The notes under the pieces were generated by a model that ran no database searches, was not told where the DNA came from, and was given only the letters and a program-made list of their open reading frames with translations. The translations under genes and the position numbers were made by a program. A stretch of 64,000 bases of DNA from Vermamoeba vermiformis (lineage: Eukaryota > Tubulinea > Echinamoebida): the NCBI GenBank assembly GCA_045837725.1, contig JBEWZL010000235.1:248001-312000 (forward strand), given 5' to 3'. How positions within the stretch are numbered: position 1 is the stretch's first letter; each line of letters begins with the position of its first letter. This document shows, in pieces, positions 9,515-22,436 of the stretch.

Positions 9515-12495
9515 ATGGCGAGCATAGAAGCCAGTCTAAGCGAAATTATTAAAAGATATCAAGCAGATCCGAGCTCAAATGCATTAAAATCCTCTGAACA
9601 ATATATTTTATCGGCGGTATGTAATAACAAATTCGCTGGCACCATTCAATAATGTCAAATTTCAATTTACTGAATAAAAGATAAATTAACAATATTATTT
9701 AGGTATTTTTCGATGGACACTCCTCCAAGGTTACTGGTACGTGGTGGGAGTAGCATAAATATTTTTTGAAATTAATTTGTCATCAAAAGGACGCAGTTCT
9801 GTACACGAATTCATTGACACGATAAAAAAACTTTTCGAGGCTGGATCTGATAAGGAAAGCATCAGAAAAGCTTTAAGTCAGCACGGATATGATGAAAATA
9901 CATTTAAACTCGTGGACGACTCGAAAAAGAATTTTAAAGGTAATTATCGCTACAGCTATTTTATTCATTTGTTATAACCACTTAGTAATGTCTATATTTA
10001 GTTACATTGGACGAGCTCTTCAAAACGGCCATTCAACGCGCATTAAGTTCAAAGCACAATGACTCGTTGCAATCACGTGTCATCGAGTTACAAAATATTT
10101 TCATTCAGGTACTTTGCATGAACAAAATTGACCGTAGTATTCATTATTAATATATATCTATAGCTCAAACAACGTCCCAGTGACGAGAACATTCAATTAA
10201 TGAAACAATTGCCGGGCTATGAATACATCGAAGAGTATTGGCTCAGCTCTTTTGCCCCGCATCAGCCACTCAACTTTGAACTGTTTGACGGTGACAAATT
10301 ATCGAACACTGGCGCGCAAAAGCTCAAAGACATCTTTAACAAATACGATGTGAATAATAAGGGTCATTTGAACCAAGCTGAAACTACAGTAAGTACTTCA
10401 ATCTGCCAAGATCTGAACACTAACCAAGTCTTTGCAGTTATTTCTCATCGCAATCAGTGGCTGGAACACAGTGCTCGAGTCAGATGCAGTGGCATTTGAA
10501 GACTTGAGACCTGTTTTTGAAGACAAAAACCGCCGCGAACGTTTGACTGACGGACTACTCGTGCATGAACATCATTTGAAGACCAACGATAAGAGTGCGT
10601 GATGAGCATATACTAATATCATTATTTATACGCTATATAACGACCACTTTTAGTCTCGTACAACGAAGTGATCAGTGCGTACACGAGTCAAGCCAAGTCC
10701 AAACACTTTAAAGGTGTCACTGAAGAGCTCAACACGACCACAAATGTGTTGTACTTGGCACTCAACGCATTTGTCAAGTTAGACCAACACGTAGTCGAAG
10801 AGTACATTCAGTTCAGTGGCTTGAAAGACGTACGACTGGATAACATATTTAACGGATCTGATCATTATTGACACGTTTCATATTAGTTGCCGGCCTTAAT
10901 AGCAATATCAGAGTGCGAATCACTGAGCACATTAGCACAAGCACGTGATTGTTTGACATTAGGTCTGAAATACTGGCAGAAACCAGTCCTCTCTGAAGCA
11001 CCGCTCGTCAAGGCACCTTTCTTCAAGAAACTCGATCAATTGTTGCAGAAATTTGTCTCCGAGCACAAGAACGGTATGTTAAGGGCTTTATTATTTGCAA
11101 ATATGCACTGCTAATATTATTGCCTGAATAGAGTTCGAAGAGTCCCTGTTAGACGAAGACTACATCAAGATGTTGTGCACGACTGAATCAGCGCCTGATT
11201 TGATTGCGCGAAAGTCTTGTCGCGTGTTTGGTGGCAACAAATTGACTGTAAGTAATCGGCGACTGAAAATTATTTTGACACTTTGACTTTGACACGCGTC
11301 ATTTGTGTAGCTCGGTGAAGTACTGCTGTCAGATGCATCGATTCAAGAAGATCACTTCTTCGGTCAGGCGTTCTGGCACATGAATGCCAAGCCACTGATC
11401 AAGTTTTTCGGTCTCATTCATCGTCGTGTTGGGTCATTTTCAGCGACAGCTATTCCGATGTGCATCAGTCTCGCAAAGACATCTGGCATTGCCATATTAG
11501 GCTAGTATTAATAACCTCGATTAGTCAGTTCCTAAAACCTCTTTAGAATGTCTGAATGGCATCGTGGCACGTGAGCTGATTGACGCACTTAGAGCGAGCC
11601 TTGAACAAAAGCCCTTGGCCTGTGTCTTGCCCTACGACTTCGAGGTCAACAACATCAAGGCCGCTGCAGATGTCAATGCAGCACTCGCACAGTACTTGGA
11701 GCTCAAAGTCGACGAGTTGACACCCTACTTCAACAGCTGTCAAATGGTGCAGCCACAACAGAACGTCGGCGAGATTATTTGGCAAGACTACAATACTCTG
11801 AAGCAATTAGGTACGAGTATTCGATCCATATATCAATGCTAGTAGACTGATTTAGTTTCAGGTGTGGATCGCAAAGTTTTAGCTGATAAATTAGCGGCAA
11901 TTATTGCGCTGGCTAGATATAGAAAAGCGACGCAAGAGTGGCGCGATATGGTCGCTAAAAATCCGCAGTTTAAAGTAACAGATGGATTTTTGAAGCATTT
12001 GAAGAGGTTAAATGGACTCGTACGACAAACGCTGCAAGTAGATCCGGAGAAGGTTGAAATGGGTTCTGACGCATTTCCTTACCGCGTAGAGCTTAAAGAA
12101 ACGCGGTACGTAGCTCATATTGATTAATTAAGTCCGTTGTTTAACTTTTTATTCTTCATCCGATCAGCGGTCACCATGAAGATCCGTTCCACCCTTCATT
12201 CGCCATGCAAAGCTATTACTTAGAGAGTGACTACGTCGGAGGTTCAGCAGAGGTCACTTTAGTTAATACGAAGCTCGAAAAGACGCACAAAGGTGAGTCA
12301 ATTTAACATTGTCTTTGTTTGCCTGATTAGGAAGTACTAATGGCGAGTTAATTTAATATAGAGTTGAGCAGTGTTCAGTTAGGTGATATGTTGCCCTATT
12401 TGATTCGCGTTGCATGCTTTTTCGAAGGTCCCGAAGTTCCGTACAGGGTTGATCCGCAACGAATCTGTTCAATTTTAGAGCTGAGCAAGCAATAA
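9515..12495 (+). CDS. large EF-hand protein of unknown function
   Basis: ATG 9515 (MASIEASLSEIIKRYQADPS) to TAA 12493-12495, about fifteen exons, roughly 680 residues. One canonical EF-hand is visible: DIFNKYDVNNKGHLNQAE, whose loop has D, N, K/G and a final E at the expected positions for calcium binding. An earlier FFDGHSSKVTG segment may be a degenerate second hand. The rest is mostly helical (EKPLACVLPYDFEVN, KVLADKLAAIIALARYRKAT) with no family I recognise. The C-terminus is a beta-rich segment (SAEVTLVNTKLEKTHKELSS) ending ICSILELSKQ. Two introns (10819-10888 and 11250-11310) carry TGACACGTTTCA and TGACACGCGTCA. The stop codon overlaps an AATAAA. Confidence 0.75.
10869..10880. promoter_or_regulatory. 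TGACACGTTTCA, one-mismatch palindrome copy in intron
   Basis: A near-perfect copy in the 10819-10888 intron of the EF-hand gene. The same gene has TGACACGCGTCA at 11290-11301 in another intron. Confidence 0.45.
11290..11301. promoter_or_regulatory. TGACACGCGTCA, one-mismatch palindrome copy in intron
   Basis: A near-perfect copy in an EF-hand gene intron just before the acceptor, preceded by TTGACACTTTGACTT with two more TGAC half-sites. Confidence 0.45.
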
Positions 12496-13727
12496 ATGCA
12501 GCTAACATCATACTTTACAAGTAAGTATCGATTAATTGTATAATAATTCAACTTTGATTATCCCAGAGATATCTATTCATTTTTTCATTTCGATGTTACT
12601 GCTTTTCTGTTTGCAACATGTGATACATGAGTATATATTTAATATTCAGATATTACAATGATACCCATATCACAAATTACGGAGTCTATCCGAACCAAAT
12701 ATCGAAGTCGAACGAATGCAGCGAAATCGATCAGGTACTTACCAACAACTATTAATTATTCCATATATGCCACGATGCATTATAAATTCAATGCAACTCT
12801 TTGAGTGCATCCAATATTAAATACAAATTAGTTGGTGGTCCCCATCAAATTACCGTTAAAATCTTCAAAAATTGTTCTCCTGGATTATCTCCAATCAAGC
12901 AGGTTTAATTAACCGATAATTAGCATCGCAATTACCTCCGTTTAGGTATTTAGCGTTAGAACTTTAATTAAAAGCACGCAGTTTACACGTGCTATCAGAT
13001 TTGCCACCAACGATCTAAATTGTTCCATTACGATTACGCACTTCTGTGATTGATAGGTCCTTAATAATTATTTAATTACGTCTCGGAGTGCGAATCGGTA
13101 TTTTAATCCACAAATAACGCATCAAAGGCGGAATTACTAGTCGATAGAAAAATGTTCTTTGGCCTGCTTTGGAAAAGTTAATTTTAATACGACTGATTAA
13201 CTCCGCTAGTAAATGCCGAAGTCTATATTGGCAAGAATTTATTATTGAATTTAAAGTTTGTTTGACGGATTGCCCGTTGGATCGAAACGTGACCCAACAA
13301 AAATATCATTAATTCGAAGCTATAATCAAAAAAATAATCAAATCAGACGTAAAGATATTTAAATATGTATTTTAGAGCATTAAGATTATAAATTGAATCA
13401 ATTATTTTGGATCGGATCTACCAGTACAAAAGATTTGCAGGTCCAAGAATCTACGTTTTTATGACAATAGGAATAACATCATCTTTGTTAACGCATATGA
13501 CCCGAAACCACACACTTTTCGAAACGATAAATCACAAAAAAAGCAAAAACACGTTTAGATCTGCATCCAATTTCTCCGCTTGACTGCGTGACAGGTCCCT
13601 AAAATTTTATTAAATTCCATTTATTTTGTGTCAGTTTTCATATTCATCAGCTCATCGATACAACACGAGAGGCTTCAATTGAGGCACGTAAAAACCACTT
13701 TTCATTCGGATCCGCAAACACAACACT
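12496..13727. other. long intergenic region, possible 5' non-coding exons
   Basis: About 1.2 kb without a supported coding gene. It holds splice-like signals on the plus strand: a donor CAAGTAAGTATCG near 12519, an acceptor ending TTCAG near 12650 and a donor GATCAGGTACTT near 12733. The 84-base block 12651-12734 therefore looks like an exon, perhaps a 5' leader exon of the PA-domain gene starting at 13728. The remainder is AT-rich, with GGATC-type words at 13411-13420, 13557 and 13698. Confidence 0.35.
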
Positions 13728-16146
13728 ATGTTGGCCCAACGACTAGCTTTCGTTATCTTATGCTTTATGGCACTTTTGGGAATGGTAAGGAACATTATGT
13801 CATGACAGTTACAGACATCTGTCTCAGTTTTTAGACCGATTTTTCTTTGCATCCAAATCCCGTTCACTAACTCCGCTATTTGACAGTCAAATGGCCAGTT
13901 ACTCGCGACTTATGCCAATGAAACAGTGCTATTCGACACAGCGCGTGCAGGATTCTGTCCGCGCGACTTTGTTAATGTTACTGGCCCCGTGCTCGTTGCG
14001 TATCCAACAGATGCGTGTTCAGATTTAATTAACGGTGCCTACTTGGCCGGCGCTATTGTCATTGTAGACACAGGCGTGTGCAGCAATCAAGACAAGATCA
14101 GAACGCTGCAGCGATATGGTGCTGCCGTAAGTTTAATTAATCTAAAACAAGAGTACATCCGAAAATCAAATTTTATTCTGTCAATTTAATACAGCAACTA
14201 AATATACCACGATATGCATTATACTATAATATGCGTATCATATGCTGATTGAACTCATTAGGCTGTTCTCTACCGAGATACTGGTGCTCCATTCCTCGGC
14301 CGAGATTTTGCTTCAACTGACGGCAAATCATTCGATGACCTCGTCACACCGTGCAGCTTCATGTCTATTTACGTAAGTATGACGAGCCGAATAGATTTTA
14401 TTCGAGTGAATCGAAGTTCGAAACACCGGGATCGTACACTCAAATTTTTTGTTTCAATTTCAAAGTGGCTCCGGCTGATAATGGTATTATTACGTAATTG
14501 CGCGATTAAATACCGTTATTCATGATAAATATGTCCGCTTATCGCCTATTTTCGAATTTGTCCACACACAAGATCAAAAATTACTTAATTCACAAAAATA
14601 AATTAAGTGAATTGCTTTGCCAAAGTTAGATATATGCTCGGAAGGCATATTACAATGTTTAATATTGTGATTATGATCGGCGCATAATAATATTACCGTT
14701 TAATTAACGATGACACTTGCTGACATTTTGACGCTCAATTAGGACGGCTACAAACTTGAAGGAATCATTGCAAATAATATCACTGTCATGGGATCTGTAT
14801 CAGCTCGTAAGTTATTAGCTAGTCTTATTCGGTATAATTCTCTCAACTTTCGGATGCGTTCGAGAATTTAGCAATTTAATTTGAATATTTCCTTTTATGT
14901 AAAAATCTATTAAAAGCCGGCTAATTCCTTTAAATTTAATAGAGGTCGGTCCCTTCGAACAAGTCTTCCTTTCAGAGGCGACACTTGGTATTTGGATCAC
15001 CATCCACATCCTGCACGTGGGCGTCATTATCTTGGGCGTAGTGTTGTTAGTTCAAAATATTCGCGTCCACAAGCCAATGAACCGTAAAATCTTGCCCTTA
15101 GTGATCATTCCTTTGATTATTGCTAGCTGCATTCGTAAGTCTAACAAATTTAAATTTAACGTACTACATCCGAGTCTGACGAATTGTTCCGAACAGTCCG
15201 TATCTTCACTCATATCCTCTCTGGTTATGCTCAAGCATATACAGTCACTACTAATCGCTCTTTGAACCCTCATTGGACCGTTCCTACTGTCTTGTACGCC
15301 CTCGCTGAGAGTTTGTTGCAAGTCGGCTATTGCATGCTTGCCTTTAGCTGGTACAGCGCTATTTCAAACAAGAAGAAAGTCGTGCCTGATGCCATCAAGA
15401 AGATGCGCAGGCCTGCTCTCATTGCAGCGATTGTAAGTTGAATTTATTTTCCTAGAAATATTAATATGGATCTGCTTACTGACTGCTGCGTTAGGTCATC
15501 GGTAGTGTTCAAATCATTGGTATGATGGTCTCTACTCTATTGTTCGTATCTATCATCACACTTGTCTTCGGTGTTGTTATCATGGCTTTCTGGACTGTAA
15601 GTTCTGATCCGAATTCAATTTCGCTTCAAATAACATAGACTAATGTTCAAATATATAGGCTCTTACTATTACTTATATTGTCGCTGCCGTCAAGCTCTAC
15701 CGCGCTTTGATCGTTAAAGAACGATTAAACGCAATTCAATCCGAAGAAAGCAAGCGCAAGATCCGACTTGTAAGTAGCTGAAATAATTACGACAATAGGC
15801 TTAATATTAATTATTCATCATATAGTTCATTAAGAAGGTCGTTGCGTTGTCGATTGCTTGCTTTTTGAACGTTATTGCTGGATTGCTTCAAACCACACTC
15901 GGAGGCATGCCTTTAGTCTACTACGACGTGATCTATCCCTTCATTGTCTCTGGCGTCGTGTTAGCATCGATGGTCACTGCCATGCTTGCATTTTTCCGCG
16001 TCAAATACTCCGTGGCAACTTCTCAAGGTACATCCAGCCAAAATTCTCGATCTGGCAAAACTTCGACCAAGAACCGTTCAAATACGAACACTACTGCCTT
16101 GGTGCCTGTTAATACCGATTCCGAAGGCACTCGCACTGAAAATTAA
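13728..16146 (+). CDS. PA-domain multi-pass (about 7TM) membrane protein
   Basis: The first exon encodes a signal peptide (MLAQRLAFVILCFMALLGM). The next exons form a protease-associated (PA) domain: VLVAYPTDACSDLINGAYLA, then GAIVIVDTGVCSNQDKIRTL and YGAAAVLYRDTGAPF. PA domains bind ligands or cargo in the lumen or outside. After a short stretch come about seven hydrophobic helices (WITIHILHVGVIILGVVLLV, PLVIIPLIIASCI, TVLYALAESLLQVGYCMLAF, VQIIGMMVSTLLFVSIITLV, ALTITYIVAAVKL, VVALSIACFLNVIAGLLQ, VSGVVLASMVTAMLAFF). A serine/threonine-rich cytosolic tail ends in TAA 16144-16146. Nine or ten exons, including a ~370-nt intron at 14373-14741. A receptor-like or sorting role is inference. Confidence 0.75.
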
Positions 16147-16214
16147 GCGATTCTAATGCTATTTTTGTAAGAATTTTTTTGTTGGATCCGATCGAGATCA
16201 ATTTGTACAGTATT

Positions 16215-17564
16215 TTATTGTGTTGTATCGCTCTCTTTATATAAATAAGGCTTTTGAGCTGCTATTAATATCCTAGGTCCGTCTATTTTCTCATTTTGCC
16301 TGCTCTGCCAATTGTTAAACGTTTGAATATTGTCAAATCCGGCAAGTTTCAGTTGGTACACTAGATCTGGCAGAGAAAGTATCGCAAATCGATGCGTTTC
16401 TTCGTACATCAATTCGTTGTCAATAAGAAACTGGTCCTTATGGTCCCAAGTGGCTTCATGCCAATTAATTTCAATGGATGGCGCTCGCATGTATTGCTTC
16501 TCTTTGTATTCGATGACTTGGGGCTTACGAGCAGTTACTGTAATATGAATAATACGACTTAGTACCATTAATACCAGATTCAAAGGAATTAATGCCGGCA
16601 TTAATTTTCTTTCAAATTCCAAATCTGACCCTAAACTGGATTGAGACGAAGAAACTTACCTGGATTATAGTTGACGAGGTAAAACAAGAAATTTGCGAGG
16701 TCTAGGAATATAATTCCGCCTGGTTTTAAGCTGTCAAAGACGTTCTTCAGCGCTTGAATCCGCTCTTCGACTTTCAACAAATAATAGAAGGGTCCATTAA
16801 TAGCAATCACCATATCAAACACCTATTTATGCATGTTAATATTATACTATATACTATATTGCTCTATTGCTCGAGTCTTTTGGCACTTACGTTTTGTACA
16901 TCTAACTCCAAGAATCCTTTTTTCTCTACAACTATTTTACTCGTCCTATCGCTCGCCATTAAACTATTAGCAGTCTATTATAGAAGTAATATTAGCATTT
17001 TGCAAGTAACCAAGTAGTAACAGAATCTCAGAATATTTGACCGCGCAGATTTAGCAAACGGATTTGATCATTGCTTACAGCTAACGACATATTATAATAG
17101 TCTTCATCTGGTTCATAACCCCACACTTGCCACCCTCGATCTATGAACTCACGAAACATTCTGCCAAGGCCACATCCAATGTCCAAACCTGTCAACGGGG
17201 CCTTGAATAATATCTCGTTAAAAATTCATTATCAAAATTATTTCTATAATTATTTTAAATTATTACTAACATTAGACGCGTCAGAAAACAGCATCTAGGG
17301 CTAGAAAATCAATTCACAATAAAAATCACAGAAATAATAAAATGCAATTTGATTAGAGTATTATAAAATTAATTCTTAGAAAAATACCTCATTATTGTTC
17401 TTATTTTTAGCTAAGGACGGAGATCTGTAATAGCTGTGCAGCCAAAACACGAAATTCGCAATTTCTTCTGCTTGGTGAGGTCTGCCTAAGAATAAATCAT
17501 AGAACTGTGCTCTACTATATTTCTTTTTGTCTGTTGGCTGCTGATCTGGTTGATCTTTCTCCAT
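16215..17564 (-). CDS. class I SAM-dependent methyltransferase
   Basis: Minus-strand gene from ATG 17564 (MEKDQPDQQPTDKKKYSRAQ) to the stop at 16215. About five exons. Exon 2 carries the SAM-binding motif I as LTGLDIGCGLGRMFREFIDR, with the acidic end of strand beta-2 at GYEPDEDYYN. Later exons have the motif II/III region (VFDMVIAINGPFYYLLK, NVFDSLKPGGIIFLDLANF), the usual post-motif of this fold. The C-terminal part (EINWHEATWDHKDQF, FAILSLPDLVYQLKLAGFD) resembles the class that methylates small molecules or proteins. The substrate cannot be read from sequence. It is divergent from the F-box gene at 17620 with only about 55 bp between starts, so the two may share a promoter. Confidence 0.8.
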
Positions 17565-17619
17565 CTGTTTGCAAAAAATAGATCCGAAAAAAAAATCTAT
17601 CTTCATTTCAACGTTCAAG

Positions 17620-19512
17620 ATGGAACACAAACCACACGCGTAAGCTCAATAATAGTAGTATCATAATTACTAATTATTTGCAGTGTATTGTCAACGCCCG
17701 ACAAGATCCGTTTGGCGCATCTTGCGGATGACGTGATTAGAGAAATAATGAGCCGTTTAGAGCCCAAATATTTAAAGAGATTTGAAATTACTTGTCGCAG
17801 ATACTATGCGATCGGTCATAACACCTCATTGGTAAGTTCTGTCAAAATATTAATATTCTAAAATTAACAGACGCGAAGATCTGTCAATGTAAATGGTTGC
17901 TAATATCATTTTAAATATTTATTAATATAGTGGCGATATTGGTCATTGCAAAAATGGCTCAGATCCGCGGATGATTATAAAGGACCAAAAGATTTCATAA
18001 AATATCCATCAGACGGTATTAATTGGCAAGATTACTATGCTACAAAGTCAATCGAAGAATACGAGAAGTAATATATCATATTGATACCTTCAAAACATGT
18101 TCCTAACAATTTCTCTATAGGCTTAAAGAGCTGCCGGTTCGGCTGTTCGTTTTTCGTGCAAAAAACTCGCCAACAGCTGTCATATTGCGCAGAGGGCCTA
18201 GAAAATGTAACTATAGCATTATTTACGCCCATAGTACTTCGAACTCATTTTTCGAAATCTGAATCCAGATTGGTTGATGATCAAATGGAACACTATTAAG
18301 GACACTTTTGAATGCGGTCAATGGTATGTTGTTTTACTCTAGCAATACAAGTATAACACCCTTTTTAGGTTCAAAGGCTACATCCACGTACCATTTTGTC
18401 ATTTGAGCGATGACGGCGAACACTTTATTTATTTCGCAACAAAGTTTCATCATCAGGTATATTAATTAATCCTATTATATATATTATTAAGCTACTGATC
18501 TTTTTTCTGCTCGAGATCTGAAAATTTAAAAATATTTCCTTTTGTAGGCAGGACAGCATTGGACAGCAGTCTGCAAAGTGCCTAATTTCACCGCACTGGC
18601 CATGTGGAGCAATCCCAGTGTGCACGAAGGTGGCGGCAGATTTGTAACCAAATCAGTGCTGCGATTGTTCCGCTCATCGGATGCACCGCCCGCGACCATT
18701 GCTCCGAAGATCAATTTGAGAATCTACTGCAACGAGGACAAACTGCCGCACAGCTATGTTAAGCAGTAAGTATTCAGGGATTGAAGTGGATGTTTGACAC
18801 GTGAAATATTTGAATGACACGCGTCATGTACTCGACATTATTGGCAGCCAATAGCAGTCTTTGACACGTGTCACTGTTATTTTGACATGTCAGTCACGAG
18901 CTTTTGTGACACGTGGTAATGGCTCTGTCGCGCTCTTGGCCTGTCAGCACAAATGACACGTGTCAGGTGTCAGCATTCAAGCTCTACCCTTTGACCCAGT
19001 ACTGACATGCAATTCTCCTTCAGGTGTTTGCAATCAGCACCGCAAGTCACCAGCTCTAGCTCGCCAGAATTGCAGCCCATGCCGCTCTTGTACGAGCAGG
19101 GCGTGCAGTGGGATGAGTGGCGCGATGCACGCATTTGTGACTGTCGGACATTCCACTCGTGTCCGCTGATTGAGTACTCCAAGCCTCATCTCCTCATGAA
19201 GTGCAAGTGGATTGATGCGTCCGACCCGTGAGTTTCTTGCTCGATGTTACAAACACGTGATTTCTAACCAATGTGATCAGACCAATGGCGTCGCTCTACC
19301 GACGCTCGTGCACGTATTACATTGAAGACAAAGAGCTCGCAGTTGATTGGGCTGACTTGGATCTGTCGCAAAAACGACTCGTGTACAGCGAGGGCGGCAA
19401 ATTGTTCAGCAAATCATTCACGCTGGACAAGGAGAAGAAACTCGTGTGGGGCGATGTGAAGCTGTTGGAAGATTTTTCATTCCTGCAGTACGAAGCTAGC
19501 AACAAAAAATAA
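17620..19512 (+). CDS. F-box protein, divergent
   Basis: ATG 17620 lies in a short first exon (MEHKPHA) followed by a second exon with an F-box-like core (LAHLADDVIREIMSRLEPKY, then RFEITCRRYYAIG). Further exons give WRYWSLQKWLRS and a NWQDYYATKS segment often seen after F-boxes, then a large beta-rich C-terminal region (WTAVCKVPNFTALAMW, FRSSDAPPATIAPKINL, FHSCPLIEYSKPHLLM, EDFSFLQYEASNKK) ending at TAA 19510-19512. About nine exons. Probable SCF substrate adaptor. The intron at 18766-19023 is 258 nt, several times the local norm, and is packed with TGACACGTGTCA-type sequences. The gene ends tail to tail with the CRT-like gene, 79 bp between stops. Confidence 0.75.
18766..19023 (+). promoter_or_regulatory. 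258-nt intron packed with TGACA/TGTCA half-sites
   Basis: Intron of the F-box gene, donor GTAAGT at 18766, acceptor CAG at 19021-19023. It holds perfect TGACACGTGTCA at 18862-18873 and 18954-18965. Other sites are TGACACGCGTCA (18815-18826), TGACATGTCA (about 18883), TGACACGTG at about 18795 and 18907, and separate TGTCA words. I count about a dozen half-sites. Confidence 0.7.
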
Positions 19513-19591
19513 GGTAGATCTGCCTTGTACTTTAACAAATAATTTTTTTATTTATAAAAGCGCTAAAAATATCGCACGATAAAACTACAGA

Positions 19592-22032
19592 TTAGATTTT
19601 ATCGTATTCTTCGTTATTGCCGTTGATACTACTCGCACTCTTATGCTGCAAAAAGGGAAAAAAAAGGTCAGTAAAAAATTATTACGGATCAAAGTAAAAA
19701 AACAATTATTATTCTATCCGCTAACAACAATCACCTTTTTCAGTATTATAGTCACTTACAGAGTTGATGCTTGTATCATCTGTGTTCTGCGGCTTAGACT
19801 CGGGCAAGAATCGGTACAAAATGAGACCTGTCAATCACGTGTCAGTATCTATTTTCAGCATGCCCAAATAAGGCAATAGACGTACCAGCCAAGATGAGAA
19901 CGAGACCAATAATGTCGTAGACGGACAAAGGAGTGGCGTCCTTGCCCATAATGAATTCAAAAGTGAAGCAAATGTCAGCCAAAGGCAACATAACTAATGA
20001 CACGCAAAGGTTAATACGAAGGTTTGAACTGAATGATATTGCCTTATTTGGCAATGTAGAGTACGTACCGGCACTAGCGACGTAGAACAAAGCAGCGCTG
20101 CCGTACTTGATGACCAACAACAAAGCAATGTTGTAGCCGATGTTGGCCACGACGTACATCAAGACCTAGCCAATGCAATGCCATCAGATTTTGAGCGTTA
20201 AATGAGACCGCCAAGTCCTCGCACTAGATGCATTTACCGTGCGATTACTAGCTTTCAACGGGTACTTACACCAATCCAAACTTCACCGCACTGGTCACCA
20301 GGGCGCGAGTCGTAGCCGAACAAGCAACGAGCACCGAACCACAACTCTTCGGGGATTTTGTCCAAGGGGATGTTGTCGTCACCACCAAAGCCTAGCCAGG
20401 GGTGTTAGTACGTGGTATCAAGTGCTGCCAGATCCGTGAAAAAATTGAAGGAACACGAGGTCTCTTTGCAATTCATATGGTCCCGTAGAATTGTTACTAT
20501 TTATGGAAGTACTTACCAGGAATGGAAATGATGGGGGCAGTAACAATGCCCAAAATGAATTGGAACAACGCGACCCAAGCGTTCAAATAGAACACGTCCA
20601 AATCAACCTAAATTCATTCACTTCATCAGTAAACAATAATAATTACGATAATATTAATAATGTATTGATTTTAAATTCAGCGCTGAATTTCCGAGTAAAA
20701 TTTTTATCTCGTCGCGTACCTCGCCCTTGAAAGCAATTTCTTTGTAGACGCCCGAGAACGAGTTGGGCACGGCGGCCATGAAGAAGATGATCATGCCGAA
20801 GACGGTATTGTTCGCGTTGTTGTGCAACAGCTTTGAAATCAGCGCCACTACAATGCCGGCAATGATCAGTGCAGCACCGGTGTAGTGAGACCAACGGTAG
20901 CTGTAAAATACGCGCTGTTAGTATTTCATGCGTATAAATGAGGTAGTGGTATTATTGGCAGTATAAGCACCGTTATATTAAGATTTTTAGAGCCGTTGAT
21001 GAAAAGATCTGGCGCAGGTCAATTTAAAAATCGATTTGAGTCGTTTGAAAAGTCGTTATTAACCCGTCAAAAATACATATAATAATAATGGTGAGTTAAT
21101 ATATCATATTTAAGAGTTTCTACACGACAGACACGAAGCTAAATTTCAGATCCGTTTCAAAATTGAAAATTCGAAAATAAAATCCATTGGAAATATATTA
21201 TAAGCCTCTACTTACTTGACATAGATAGTCTTCTTCAAGATGTACACGCAGCAGCTCAAAGAAACGATCCAAGAGAACAACATAGTGAACGGAATGTTGG
21301 CTTGCATGAAGAGCATCTGGATCGGGCCAGAAGTGCTAGCACCACCAAAGACCTAGTCATAATAATATCGTAAATAATATGGTCGAATTATTGGGTTATA
21401 TATCGATAGTAGTACCATGAACAAACCGGCGATCGCATCAAATCCACCCATTACGAGGTACTTCCAAACAGGGAATCTACGCATTTCAGGAGTAATGCGC
21501 TTAGTGAACAACATCAAGTACCACACGATGGGCCTATAATCGTATTTTTAGCATTGATTCTGGCGTCGATCGTGCGTGTCCATAAATTAAAATATCTTAC
21601 CAGAAGAAAGGCAAATAAATAAGACTAGTAAATTGACTGATAAAATAGGTATATGAAGTTTTGCCTATAAATAAAAGCGATTAGCATTGTTTGCATAGAA
21701 TTATTATTTTACTGTGTCGATCTGGCCGTTATTTAATGGATAATAATAATTACATGATATTGTATATAATACGTGCAATAAATAATTATATGTGTGAAAT
21801 CGAATTTTCTAACGCCTTTTTTATATTTTAAAAAGCGGATGTGATCACACAACAACATACCAGGAGAGAACGTAAACGCGTTCAACATGCGCTTAAAAGT
21901 AACTCTGTTGGTAGTACCGATCAGAATAAGCACTACCAATAGCACAGAGAGCTTCCAGTTGAACGAGGCAAGGAATCCCTTCTTCTTCTCGGGCGTGCCC
22001 AACAACGGCTTCTTTTCGTTAGTATCAGCCAT
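19592..22032 (-). CDS. CRT-like drug/metabolite transporter
   Basis: Minus strand, ATG 22032 (MADTNEKKPLLGTPEKKKGF) to TAA at 19592. About nine exons, roughly 420 residues. There are about ten hydrophobic helices. Recognisable stretches are SVLLVVLILIGTTNRVTFKR, FGGASTSGPIQMLFMQANIP with FTMLFSWIVSLS, HYTGAALIIAGIVVALIS, MAAVPNSFSGVYKEIAFKG and LPLADICFTFEFIMG with IIGLVLILAGTS. This matches the CRT-like family of the DMT superfamily, present in Dictyostelium and other protists, usually in acidic endolysosomal membranes exporting amino acids or peptides. The N-terminal acidic dileucine-like signal (KKPLLG) would fit endolysosomal sorting. The C-terminus is a polar tail. Introns carry CGGATCT/AGATCCG words. 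Confidence 0.8.
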
Positions 22033-22436
22033 TGGACTTGTTGTTGCTCAATTATATAGCACGGCTAAATGCAACAGGACCGAGTTTCGACTTTTTTTGG
22101 CGTCAAAGAACCTTCGGAGACCGTTGACTTTTCGAGCGACATTTCAAGCGCGAGGATCTGGTACATTCTTCCAGAGTCTCTAAAAATAGCACTTCTATGC
22201 AAGGTGTCATGCGTTTAAGCGGCTACAATCAATCATAGACTCTTTTCTTTGCATGCATTCGGTGCTTAAAGCATCCTCAAAAGTCAATTCCGTCTAGATT
22301 GTTCTGACGTCTGGTAGTTGCCTTTCGATGTTTCATATAAATGATAAGCGACCGTACCAAAGTTATGAGATTTATTCTCTTGGGGAAGCGATTGTTTTTT
22401 TATTTTTACGATCGCGAGAACAATCGAGCTTGATGA
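22033..22436. other. divergent promoter region
   Basis: 404 bases between the CRT-like start on the minus strand and the F-box/SH2 start on the plus strand. It is less AT-rich than introns and has no long open frame with coding character. It should contain both promoters and 5' leaders. No repeats seen. Confidence 0.4.
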
